64,000 nucleotides of DNA from Pirellulaceae bacterium (lineage in GTDB: Bacteria > Planctomycetota > Planctomycetia > Pirellulales > Pirellulaceae). Made by a program: the position numbers and the translations under genes. Within the stretch, counting starts at the first letter, position 1. Each line of letters opens with the position of its first letter. The DNA is taken from positions 1 to 64,000 of the forward strand of contig JAHDXO010000020.1 of NCBI GenBank assembly GCA_023382975.1, given 5' to 3'. The notes under the pieces are model-generated. The model did no database searches, was not told the DNA's origin, and saw nothing but the letters and a program-made list of their open reading frames with translations. Shown here in pieces: positions 16,849 to 25,485 of this stretch.

Positions 16849-18078
16849 GTGTCCACGACTTCCGAGCCCGATCCTTTGACACGGCAGTTGGCCGAACTCG
16901 ATCCGGCCGCTTCTGCCTATGCCACACGTTTTGTCGACCTGCTGCTGCAAGCGGCGTGCGAGCGCCGGGCCAGCGACGTCCACCTGCAGCCGACCCCTGC
17001 GGGGCTGCAGATTCGCTGGCGGCTGGACGGCGTGTTGCAGGGGGTGGGCGTCTTTTCCAGCGGGGAATCGGCCGACGTGGTCAGTCGCTTGAAAGTGTTG
17101 GCGGAGCTGCTGACCTACCGCAGCGACGTGCCTCAGGAAGGCCGCATCCGTCAGGTGCGGGGCGGCGTCGAGATGCGAATCAGCACGTTTCCCACGCTGC
17201 ATGGCGAGCGGGCCGTGGTGCGGTTGTTCGCCGCCCGCCAGCAGTTCCTCTATCCCGAGGAACTCGGTCTGCCCGCGCCGATCCACCAGCAATTGCTGTT
17301 GGCCCTGGCCGAGTGTTCGGGGCTGATTTTGGTCTGCGGGCCGGCCGGCAGCGGCAAGACAACCACCGCGTACGCCTTGCTACGGTATCTGACCCGGAGT
17401 TCGGGCGAGTCGATGAGCCTGATGACGCTGGAAGATCCGATCGAGATGGCGCTGGACGGCGTAGCCCAATCCCAGATCAACCCGACCGCTGGATTCGACT
17501 TTGACACCGGACTGCGGTCGCTGATGCGCCAGGATCCCGAGGCGGTCTTCGTGGGCGAGGTCCGCGACCGGACGACGGTCGAGATCGCATATCAGGCGGC
17601 GCTGACCGGCCATCTGGTAATCACGACGTTCCATGCCGGCAGTGCGGCCGCGGCGGTAAGCCGCTTGTCGGACATGGGCATCGAACCGTACCTGCTGCGC
17701 AGTGGCACTCGGGCGATCGTCTGCCAACGTTTGTTGAGGCGTCTCTGCCATTGCGCCCGCGAGGGCAGCAGAACCGAGGAATCGCTCGGGTTGGATGTCG
17801 GGCGATTTCGAGTGCCCGCGGGATGTCCCGCCTGTTTGGGCACGGGCTACTCGGGGCGGTTGGTTGTCGCCGAGATGCTTTCGCTGCAACCCGAGAACGT
17901 TGGCCAAGCCGTGCTCGAACGCTTGGACAGCAACCGGCTGGAGCAGCGGGCGGTCGAGGCCGGGATGGTAACCCGCTGGACCCGAGCCGTCGAGGCCGTC
18001 GAGCGAGGCGACACCAGCCCCGCCGAACTCCGCCGCGTCTTCGGCTGGACCGATGCCGCCAGCGAAAGAAAACGTTAG
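16849..18078 (+). CDS. GspE/PulE-type secretion ATPase
   Basis: A 409-residue type II secretion / type IV pilus ATPase, starting with GTG. Walker A is CGPAGSGKTTTAYALL (about residues 163-178), and the Asp box and Walker B lie in SLMRQDPEAVFVGEVRDRTT. The His-box region LTGHLVITTFHAGSAAAA is intact. A zinc site is indicated by CHC about 25 residues before CPAC, as in GspE. The protein begins near the N2 domain (ASDVHLQPTPAGLQIRWRLDG) and lacks the N1 domain of full-length GspE, so it is shorter than usual (about 500-560). It is followed by a GspF-like gene; no pilin or secretin gene is nearby, so the pair may serve a dispersed system. Confidence 0.92.
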   Translation: MSTTSEPDPLTRQLAELDPAASAYATRFVDLLLQAACERRASDVHLQPTPAGLQIRWRLDGVLQGVGVFSSGESADVVSRLKVLAELLTYRSDVPQEGRIRQVRGGVEMRISTFPTLHGERAVVRLFAARQQFLYPEELGLPAPIHQQLLLALAECSGLILVCGPAGSGKTTTAYALLRYLTRSSGESMSLMTLEDPIEMALDGVAQSQINPTAGFDFDTGLRSLMRQDPEAVFVGEVRDRTTVEIAYQAALTGHLVITTFHAGSAAAAVSRLSDMGIEPYLLRSGTRAIVCQRLLRRLCHCAREGSRTEESLGLDVGRFRVPAGCPACLGTGYSGRLVVAEMLSLQPENVGQAVLERLDSNRLEQRAVEAGMVTRWTRAVEAVERGDTSPAELRRVFGWTDAASERKR

Positions 18079-18237
18079 TATAGGAAGCAGCGTCGAAGCT
18101 CACGACTGCTACAACAAGAGAGAATGACGGCTTCATTGATCTGGCCCAGGATCTAAGCACCCGAAGCGGAAGCGACCGATTGACGTTGCCAGCGACGCTG
18201 GAACAAAAATCACTTTGCGGAATATGGTGTCCTCTCC

Positions 18238-19314
18238 ATGACAAGCACATCTGCCCCCGGACCGGCGATCACGCTGGAGCAGTTGACGGCCTTGAACCAG
18301 GAAATTGCCGCGTTGGCCCGTGCCGGGGTCCCCTTGAATTACGGTCTGTTGCATTTGGGGCGCGATCTGCCCGGACGACTGGGCCGATTGGCCAACCAGG
18401 TGGGCGAGCGTTTGGAGAGCGGTCAGCCGCTGGGCGAGGCGCTGCGTGCGGTTCCCCAGATGCCACCCGCGTACGCGGCGATCGTGGCCGCGGGCGTTCG
18501 GTCCGGGCGGTTGGCGGTCGCGTTGGACGACATGGCCACGCTGATCCGCCGCGTCGGCGAGATGCAGCGGCTGATGTACCTGGCCTTGCTCTATCCGCTG
18601 CTGGTGCTGTTCCTGGCCCTGATTCTGTTCTCGTTCACGCTGCTGAAGTGCTTTCCCATCGTGCAGGAATTCTACGATTCGGTTTCGCCGGACGGACGAG
18701 CCTTGTTCGTGCTGCAATGGCTGGCCGAGGTTCAATCCTACTGGTTGCCAGCCGTGGTGTTGACCGTCGTTTTGGGACTGGCGGTTTGGATCGTGCGGCA
18801 GCGTCGCGCATTGACGGGAGTGGAATCGGCCGGCGGCCGGCGCCGCTGGAGAAACCGGGCGACGATCGGCAACGTGATCTACTCGGGCCGTCTGGCAGTC
18901 TTGACCGAGACGTTGGCGACGCTGATCGAGCACGGGGTACCGTTGCCCGAATCGTTGCGACTGGCTGCGGACGCCAGCGGAGACCGCGGACTTCGCGACG
19001 CCGGCCACCAATGGGCCCAGCGGCTGGAAGCCGGGGAAACGCAGGCCAGTTGCGGCCCGCTGCCCGGCGCGCCGCGCATGCTAGGTCTGGTCCTGGCCAG
19101 CGGAACTTCGCCCGAACGGTTGGGCACCACCTTGCGGCGGATGGGCCAATCTTACCGGCAGGAAGCGGCGTGGATGAGTCGTTGGGTGGCCGTCTATCTG
19201 CCCGTGACATTGAGTGTTCTGATCGGCGGCACCGCCACGATCGCCTACGCCCTCTCGGTCATCTGGCCGTTCGCGAGCGTCCTCTGGGAACTGGCTGCCC
19301 CCAACGTGCGTTAA
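18238..19314 (+). CDS. GspF/PilC-type inner membrane protein
   Basis: A 358-residue inner-membrane platform protein of type II secretion or type IV pilus machines. It has two T2SF-like helical domains: the first near residues 10-100 (ALARAGVPLNYGLLHLG, GQPLGEALRAVPQMPPAYAAIVAAG, SGRLAVALDDMA), the second near 210-310 (TLATLIEHGVPLPESLRLAADAS). Hydrophobic segments at about 120-140, 165-185 and 325-345 fit the three-helix topology. It works with the ATPase encoded 160 bases upstream. The stop codon overlaps the stop of the convergent TPR gene by three bases. Confidence 0.87.
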   Translation: MTSTSAPGPAITLEQLTALNQEIAALARAGVPLNYGLLHLGRDLPGRLGRLANQVGERLESGQPLGEALRAVPQMPPAYAAIVAAGVRSGRLAVALDDMATLIRRVGEMQRLMYLALLYPLLVLFLALILFSFTLLKCFPIVQEFYDSVSPDGRALFVLQWLAEVQSYWLPAVVLTVVLGLAVWIVRQRRALTGVESAGGRRRWRNRATIGNVIYSGRLAVLTETLATLIEHGVPLPESLRLAADASGDRGLRDAGHQWAQRLEAGETQASCGPLPGAPRMLGLVLASGTSPERLGTTLRRMGQSYRQEAAWMSRWVAVYLPVTLSVLIGGTATIAYALSVIWPFASVLWELAAPNVR

Positions 19315-20729
19315 CGGGACAGCATGCCTTCCAGCCAGTCCAGCACCTCGCGCCGGAATGCCTTGCTGCCTCGTCGCCCGACTGCAAACTCGTAGAGCGG
19401 TTCGTCCAAAGGAAGGCCAACATCCGCCTTGGCCAGCAGGAAGACGAGTCTGCACGAGACCGGTCCGGAATGTTGCAGGACGGCAGATAAACAAGCTGGT
19501 AAGCCGGGATACTCGGAAAACAGCGCTCGTCGTCTTGTCTGCCAAGGACCGTCTCTGTCCGAAGAATCGGCCAAGTCGATCAACCGATCCGATACGCCAA
19601 AAGGCAGCCAAGCATCCAGTTCGAACGCCCATGCGCCGTGCTGCTCGTGCGACGTCTTGCGGAAATTGGCCAGATTCTCTGCCACGATTTGATTCGACGG
19701 ATCGATGCGACGCGATTCTTCCCAAAGTTCGCGGGCGCGCGGGCGTTGCTCCAGATTGGCCGCGGCCACGGCTGCCAAGTGGTGCAGCAAGGCGCGGAGA
19801 TGACGGTCGCCGATGTATAGGTACTCGTTGCCTCGCTCGATCAACTCCAATACCTCGATGTGCTTTCCCAACAGCGAGCAAGCCTCTGTCGCGGATATCA
19901 AGTGATCCATCGTGCCGATCGGCAATTTCGCGAGTGCCGCGCAGCGCTCGGCGGCTTCGTCGATTCGTCCGCTGCGCACCAACAGGCGGCACATCGTCGC
20001 CGCAGCGAACATATCGTCGGGCGCGATCAGCGCGGTTTCGCTGGCGGTTTGCAGCGCCAGATCCAACTGCCCCGTGCGAAAGTACGCCTCCGCCAGATTG
20101 TTGCGGGTCGGAACGAAGCACGGCCAACGCTCCAGCAAGCGTTTCGCTTGCGAGATCACGCGGACTGGCCGATTCTGAAGCAGATCGAGCAGGATCTGCT
20201 CGTGAGCCTCGGACAATTCGTACAGCTCGGGCGATTCCGGCACATCGCCCATCAGCTTCGCGTTGCGGACCAGCTTCTCCGCCAATTCGATGCTCTGCCG
20301 GGCACCGTCCGCAAATTCGTGATTGGGCCATCGCTCGAGCGACTGCTGGAAGATCCGTCTCGCCGTCGCGGGATGCATGTTCTTCAGGTGGGCTGAAGCC
20401 AAGTACATCCAGACATCGAGTTGTTCGGGCAGCAACTCGAACAGATTCTGGCAGAGCGCCAGTTCCCGGACATGGTCGCCCTCTTCCTGGGCAAAATACG
20501 CCAGCGTTTCGACAACTCGCGAGTTCTTGGGATAGGTCTCGTGCAGTGTCTCCAGTTGCCGCTTGGCCTGTTGACGATAGCCCGCGTCCCACGAGCTTCT
20601 GGCCTGGGCGACTTGACCGTCGACGACGGCCGCCTCGTGAAACCTCAGCCGCCGTTCACTCCGCGCCTTGTCCGCCTTCTTCAAGCGAGCACGCAGCAGT
20701 TCGTTCTTCGATTTCTTCGGCTTGGACAA
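19311..20729 (-). CDS. TPR repeat protein
   Basis: A 472-residue soluble protein built of tetratricopeptide repeats, with a lysine- and arginine-rich N-terminus (KPKKSKNELLRARLKKADKARSERR) likely to be a coil or nucleic-acid contact. TPR-like helix pairs are visible, for example VETLAYFAQEEGDHVRELAL, VWMYLASAHLKNMHPATARRIF, and FVPTRNNLAEAYFRTGQLDLALQTA. No enzymatic motif, signal peptide or membrane segment is seen. It converges on the GspF-like gene and overlaps its stop, so no terminator can separate them. The partner is unknown. Confidence 0.82.
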   Translation of the reverse strand: MSKPKKSKNELLRARLKKADKARSERRLRFHEAAVVDGQVAQARSSWDAGYRQQAKRQLETLHETYPKNSRVVETLAYFAQEEGDHVRELALCQNLFELLPEQLDVWMYLASAHLKNMHPATARRIFQQSLERWPNHEFADGARQSIELAEKLVRNAKLMGDVPESPELYELSEAHEQILLDLLQNRPVRVISQAKRLLERWPCFVPTRNNLAEAYFRTGQLDLALQTASETALIAPDDMFAAATMCRLLVRSGRIDEAAERCAALAKLPIGTMDHLISATEACSLLGKHIEVLELIERGNEYLYIGDRHLRALLHHLAAVAAANLEQRPRARELWEESRRIDPSNQIVAENLANFRKTSHEQHGAWAFELDAWLPFGVSDRLIDLADSSDRDGPWQTRRRALFSEYPGLPACLSAVLQHSGPVSCRLVFLLAKADVGLPLDEPLYEFAVGRRGSKAFRREVLDWLEGMLSR

Positions 20730-21015
20730 ATTCTCACTCCGGACAAATCGCAGCCACCACGAAAACGAACGACCATGCGAATTCGCAGCTTACCATACCA
20801 AAGCGGTAATTGAAAAGCGGTTCGTCAAGTTTGTTCGATGCCTTGGTTGCCCGCTGGCGGGCAGGTCCGGTTCATGCGACGACCGTAGGCAGACCTCAAA
20901 TCCCGCTCTGCGCGACCATCGCATTATCGGGGCTAGTCAAGGCGCGGGTTCCGCTTAGAATGGACGCCTTTGTCGGATTTCCAGATCAACGAGGTTTTTC
21001 GGAGGCAAAAGGACA

Positions 21016-22305
21016 ATGGCAGATACGAGTGCAAAGCCGCGGCGGGTGGCAATTTTGTTCGCCGGAGGCCCGGCGCCAGCAGCCAATGCCGTCATTTCGG
21101 CAGCCGCGGTTTCTTTCATCCGCAACGGTATCGAGGCGATCGGCATCAAGCATGGTTACTCGGCGTTCGAGAACTTTGGACCAACCCAACCCTTGGTCGA
21201 GGGCCAGCATTTCATTCGGTTCGATCACCCGAAACTCAAGCGAACCCGGAATTCGCAGGGAATCATGATCGGCACGGCTCGCACCAACCCTGGGAAGATG
21301 ATCGCATCGCCCGCGGACCTGGAGGACGACGCCAAGACGGCTCCGCTCAAACGGGTGTACGAGGCTCTCTGTTCGATCGGCGTGGACGCGCTGGTCTCCA
21401 TCGGCGGTGACGATACGCTGAAGACGGCCAACAAGTTCAAGATGTACCAGGACCGTCTGCCGGCCGGTTCGCACCGCATTCCCGTCGTGCATCTGCCCAA
21501 GACCATCGACAACGACTACCGGGGCATCGACTTCACCTTCGGGTTCTTCACCGCCGTCGACCAGTTGGCGATGGAACTGCGGAACTTGATCCACGACGCC
21601 GACGCAAACCGAGCCTACTTCCTGGCCGAGTGCATGGGCCGGAGCGCGGGTTGGTTGGCCTACGGCGCGGCGATCGCGGGCGAGGCGAGTCTGGTGCTGA
21701 GCGTCGAGGACATCACGGGCGAGTACTGTTCCGAAGAAACCACGACCGATCCGAAAACCGGCGAGCAGGAAACGCGGCCGATCATGAACGGCGAACGGGT
21801 ATTGGACCGGATCGTCGATACCATGCTGGCCCGCGAGAAGGAAGGCAAGGAATACGGCGTGATTGTGCTGGCCGAAGGCCTCGCGGAAATGCTGCCCAGC
21901 AAGTACTTGGAAGGCATTCCCCGCGACGAACACGGTCACATCTCGATGTCCGACGTGCGGTTGTACGAGTTGGTGTCGGGACTGATCGCGAAACGCTACA
22001 CGGAGCGAACCGGCAAGAAACGGCGCATCAAGGGCGTGCAGATCGGCTACGAATGCCGCTGCGGCGTCCCGACTGCCTTCGATGCCATGCTCGGCAGCCA
22101 ACTGGGGGTCGGCGCGTACCGGGCCCTCGTCGAGCGAAAGCTGAACGGTGTGATGGTTTCCGTGGCGGGCCAGTTGGATCTGACCTACGTTCCGTTCGAC
22201 GAATTGGTCGATCCGAAAACGTTGGTCACCGTCGTCCGCCGCATCGAACCCAACAGCGATTTCCATCGGCTGGCCCGCTTCCTGGAAACTCAATTGAATT
22301 ACTGA
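21016..22305 (+). CDS. 6-phosphofructokinase, PPi-type signature
   Basis: A 429-residue phosphofructokinase that phosphorylates fructose 6-phosphate. Two residues that decide the phosphoryl donor are visible: GGDDT at residues 130-134, where ATP enzymes have GGDGS, and PKTIDND at 161-167, where ATP enzymes have PGTIDND. Both point to pyrophosphate as donor, which makes the step reversible. The MGRSAGWLAYGAA block binds the substrate. The length fits the longer PPi-type subfamily. GGAGG sits ten bases upstream of the ATG. The reading frame ends 11-17 bases before the gamma-glutamyltransferase start. Not tested biochemically, so ATP use cannot be excluded from sequence alone. Confidence 0.9.
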   Translation: MADTSAKPRRVAILFAGGPAPAANAVISAAAVSFIRNGIEAIGIKHGYSAFENFGPTQPLVEGQHFIRFDHPKLKRTRNSQGIMIGTARTNPGKMIASPADLEDDAKTAPLKRVYEALCSIGVDALVSIGGDDTLKTANKFKMYQDRLPAGSHRIPVVHLPKTIDNDYRGIDFTFGFFTAVDQLAMELRNLIHDADANRAYFLAECMGRSAGWLAYGAAIAGEASLVLSVEDITGEYCSEETTTDPKTGEQETRPIMNGERVLDRIVDTMLAREKEGKEYGVIVLAEGLAEMLPSKYLEGIPRDEHGHISMSDVRLYELVSGLIAKRYTERTGKKRRIKGVQIGYECRCGVPTAFDAMLGSQLGVGAYRALVERKLNGVMVSVAGQLDLTYVPFDELVDPKTLVTVVRRIEPNSDFHRLARFLETQLNY

Positions 22306-22322
22306 GCGCCGGAGCGATGCGG

Positions 22323-24146
22323 ATGCGGACACGCAAACGAGTCTATCCGAGATTCGATTTCCCAGCCGCTTGGCGGTCGGCCGGGATGCGGATCGTCGCC
22401 ACGGTCTGTTTGCTCTCGTGTCTGACCGCGGCGCGAGTCTCCGGCCGGGATGAATCAAGCGTTGTTCGCGCCGACGGCGGAATGGTCGTCTCGGCCAGCC
22501 AGCACGCCAGCCAAGCAGGCTGCGACGTGCTGCGGGACGGTGGCAACGCCGTCGATGCCGCGGTCGCGGTCGCGCTGGCACTGGCGGTGACGTGGCCCGA
22601 AGCGGGCAATCTGGGCGGCGGCGGCTTCATGCTCATCCGACCGCCCGACGGTCGCCAGCCAATGTGCGTGGATTACCGCGAAACCGCGCCGGCGGCTGCC
22701 ACGCCCGACATGTACGCGCCGGACGAGAGCACACTGACGCATCGCGCCGTCGGCGTTCCTGGAACCGTTCGCGGATTGGCCTTGGCACACGCGCGATACG
22801 GTCGGCTGCCTTGGAAGCGGCTGGTGCAGCCGGCCGAGGACTTGGCTCGGCAAGGTTTTCCCGTCGACCGCCATCTGGCGGAGTCGATCAATGGAGTGCT
22901 GCGCCGCTCGGCAGAACTGGCCAAAACGAAAAGGGGCGCGGGGCAGGAGTCTCGTCCCGAGCCGCCCTTGCCTGACCGCGACCGCTTTGCTGAATTGCGG
23001 CGAGTCTTTGCACCGGCGGACGGCCAGCGGTGGCTTGCCGGTCAGCGATTGGTGCAGCCGGAATTGGCCGAGACGCTTCGGAGGCTGGCCGCGGGGGGAC
23101 CGGACGCCTTCTACGGAGGCTTGACCGCCCAGTTGATCGAAGACGAAATGCGGCGCGGTGGCGGCCTGATTACCCGCGCCGACTTGGCGGACTACGAAGC
23201 GCGGTTGCGTAACCCGATCCGCGGGAGTTACCGGGACTGTGAGATTCTTGGACCGCCGCCGCCAAGTTCCGGAGGAATCGCCCTCGTCCAGACGCTCAAC
23301 ATCCTGGAGACGTTCAAACTGCGCAGCGAAGCTCGCTACAGCACCCGCAATCTGCATTTGATCGCCGAAACACTGCGGCGCGTGTTTCGCGACCGGGCGC
23401 TCCATTTGGGCGATCCGGATTTTGTCGAAATCCCGTCGCATCTGACCGAAAAAGAATACGCCCGGCAACTGGCCGAGACGATTCGCGTCGACCAGGCGAC
23501 TCCGAGTCTGGATCTGGCCGAGGAGTTCCACATCGCCGACGAGTCGTCACAGACCACGCATTTCTCGGTCATCGACGGCGACGGTTTGGCGGTCGCCAAT
23601 ACGTACACGCTAGAAGCCAGTTGGGGTTCGCGCATCGTCGTGACCGGCGCCGGCTTTGTGCTGAACAACGAGATGGGCGATTTCAACTGGGTGCCCGCCA
23701 CCACGGATCGCGCCGGGCGGATCGGCACGCCGCCGAACGTGATCGCTCCGCGAAAACGGATGCTCAGTTCGATGACACCGACCATCGTCACGCGGGAGGG
23801 CCGAGTTCTGCTGATCACCGGCAGTCCCGGCGGTCGCACCATTATCAGCACCGTGCTGCAGATGGTGCTGAACGTTGTCGAATTTCAGATGGATCTGCCC
23901 ACCGCCGTCGCTGCGCCGCGCCAGCATCACGGCTGGTTCCCCGACCGATTCGATCTGGAACAGAGCCAAGATCCGCGTTACGGCGATGCCTCCTTGCGGT
24001 TGCGCGAGCTGGGGCACCAGATCCGTAGCGTTGGCTCGCAAGGCTCGGCGCATTCGATCTGGGTCGATCCGGACGGCGGCGACTACCTCGGCGTCGCCGA
24101 TCACCGCCTCGGCGGCGCCGCGGTCGGCATCGCCCGACGAAAGTAG
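22323..24146 (+). CDS. ggt: Gamma-glutamyltransferase (secreted)
   Basis: A 607-residue Ntn-hydrolase precursor. The N-terminus has a signal peptide (SAGMRIVATVCLLSCLTAARVSG). DGGNAVDAAVAVALALAV and NLGGGGFMLIR are family hallmarks of the large subunit. Autoprocessing should occur before T411 in the TTHFSVIDGDG motif, which makes that threonine the nucleophile of the small subunit. The oxyanion region is GSPGGRTIIS near the C-terminus. It hydrolyses glutathione and other gamma-glutamyl compounds outside the cytoplasm. I start at ATG 22323, with GGAG eight bases upstream; 22317 and 22386 are alternatives. The open frame further upstream is a shadow of the PFK gene. Confidence 0.93.
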   Translation: MRTRKRVYPRFDFPAAWRSAGMRIVATVCLLSCLTAARVSGRDESSVVRADGGMVVSASQHASQAGCDVLRDGGNAVDAAVAVALALAVTWPEAGNLGGGGFMLIRPPDGRQPMCVDYRETAPAAATPDMYAPDESTLTHRAVGVPGTVRGLALAHARYGRLPWKRLVQPAEDLARQGFPVDRHLAESINGVLRRSAELAKTKRGAGQESRPEPPLPDRDRFAELRRVFAPADGQRWLAGQRLVQPELAETLRRLAAGGPDAFYGGLTAQLIEDEMRRGGGLITRADLADYEARLRNPIRGSYRDCEILGPPPPSSGGIALVQTLNILETFKLRSEARYSTRNLHLIAETLRRVFRDRALHLGDPDFVEIPSHLTEKEYARQLAETIRVDQATPSLDLAEEFHIADESSQTTHFSVIDGDGLAVANTYTLEASWGSRIVVTGAGFVLNNEMGDFNWVPATTDRAGRIGTPPNVIAPRKRMLSSMTPTIVTREGRVLLITGSPGGRTIISTVLQMVLNVVEFQMDLPTAVAAPRQHHGWFPDRFDLEQSQDPRYGDASLRLRELGHQIRSVGSQGSAHSIWVDPDGGDYLGVADHRLGGAAVGIARRK

Positions 24147-24217
24147 AGCGGGCTGATGAATCATCCGGTCCAACGCGGTGTCCTCCAGCGTCCCCACGGT
24201 TTTCGGGAGAACCAGAC

Positions 24218-25198
24218 ATGCGATTGTTGATGATGGGAACCGGGCCCTTCGCCGTTCCGACCTTTCAGTGGCTGCTGGAATCCGAGCACGAGGTCGTCGC
24301 CCTCGTGACTCGGCCCGTGGCCGCTCCGGTAGGACGGCGCAAAGGACCGGCAAGTCCGATGCGGGACGTCGCCGAGGCTCACGGGATGACCGTGTTCGAT
24401 CCGCAGGATGTCAATGCGATCGAGTCCCGGCAGCGATTGACGGAACTCGCAGCCACGCTGTGGGTCGTTTGCGACTATGGCCAAATCTTGTCGGCCGAGA
24501 CGCTTGGAATCGCGCCCAAGGGCGGTATCAATCTGCACGCCTCACTGCTGCCCGAGTACCGGGGAGCTGCGCCGATCAATTGGGCGATTCTGGACGGCAA
24601 ACGAGAGACTGGTGTCACCGTGATTCACATGACTGCCAAGCTGGACAGCGGCCCTAGTTTGGTCCAGTTGCGTACGCCGATCGGCGACGAAGAAGATGCC
24701 GTGGAGCTCGAACAGCGACTCGCGCGACTGGGCGTCGATGCGATTGGACAAGCGTTATCAATGCTGGCGTCGTGGGACGGCAGTTCGGCGATCGGAGCCC
24801 CGCAGGACCGATCGTTAGCAACCCGGGCGCCGCGTTTGAAAAAGAACGATGGTCGAGTGGACTGGAGTCGCACGGCGGAGCAAATCCGCAACCAAGTGCG
24901 AGCGTTGAAGCCGTGGCCCGCCACTTTCACCGACTGGCTTCGCTCGGACGGCACCGCGATGCGTCTGATTTTGGACCGGGTGCGTGTGGTCGAGACCGAC
25001 GCGCCCGACGGCGCGGTGGCCGGGCAGATCGTCCATGCGCAAAAGGACCAACTGCTGGTCGCCGCCGGATGCCATTTGCTTTCGATCGAGCGGATTCAAC
25101 CCGCCGGCAAGCGTGTCATGGCGATCGACGAGTTTCTGCGCGGTCACCCGATGCAGGTGGGCCAGATCTTGGGAGGCGAGCCGACAGACGAGTCGTGA
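24218..25198 (+). CDS. fmt: Methionyl-tRNA formyltransferase
   Basis: A 326-residue enzyme that formylates initiator Met-tRNA from 10-formyltetrahydrofolate. It has the GTGPFAVPTFQWLL start, the formyl-transferase signature INLHASLLPEYRGAAPINWAI with catalytic Asn and His, and the Asp in VTVIHMTAKLDSGP. The C-terminal domain (RNQVRALKPWPATFTDWL) binds the tRNA. The length matches the family. It stands alone in sense orientation between the gamma-glutamyltransferase and the O-antigen-ligase-like gene, with no peptide deformylase nearby. Confidence 0.94.
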   Translation: MRLLMMGTGPFAVPTFQWLLESEHEVVALVTRPVAAPVGRRKGPASPMRDVAEAHGMTVFDPQDVNAIESRQRLTELAATLWVVCDYGQILSAETLGIAPKGGINLHASLLPEYRGAAPINWAILDGKRETGVTVIHMTAKLDSGPSLVQLRTPIGDEEDAVELEQRLARLGVDAIGQALSMLASWDGSSAIGAPQDRSLATRAPRLKKNDGRVDWSRTAEQIRNQVRALKPWPATFTDWLRSDGTAMRLILDRVRVVETDAPDGAVAGQIVHAQKDQLLVAAGCHLLSIERIQPAGKRVMAIDEFLRGHPMQVGQILGGEPTDES

Positions 25199-25485
25199 CC
25201 GGACTGGTCGCCTGCTCCTGCTCGCCCCCGGATTCGCAGGGACCACCGTGACTTGGTCGGGCTAGATGCCTGCGGTCGAGGCGTGTGGCTCGGTCAGAAA
25301 CCGGCCACTGCGCCGTGGTCGTGACCGGTTGGGAGCCCCGCGCGAAACACGGCAAAGTGATTTGTCGCAGACGGCCGAGGTTCCTGGGACACAGAACTCC
25401 CAAACCGCCTATTTCATCTTGCTTGCAGCAGCGGAAATCGCTACCTTCCCGCTTCAATCATTCGAGGCCAAAGGAAGGGGGTACA

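Noticed and set aside
21630-22322. Upstream extension of the gamma-glutamyltransferase frame
   Set aside because: It overlaps the PFK gene in another frame and has no homology; a signal peptide starts near 22323.
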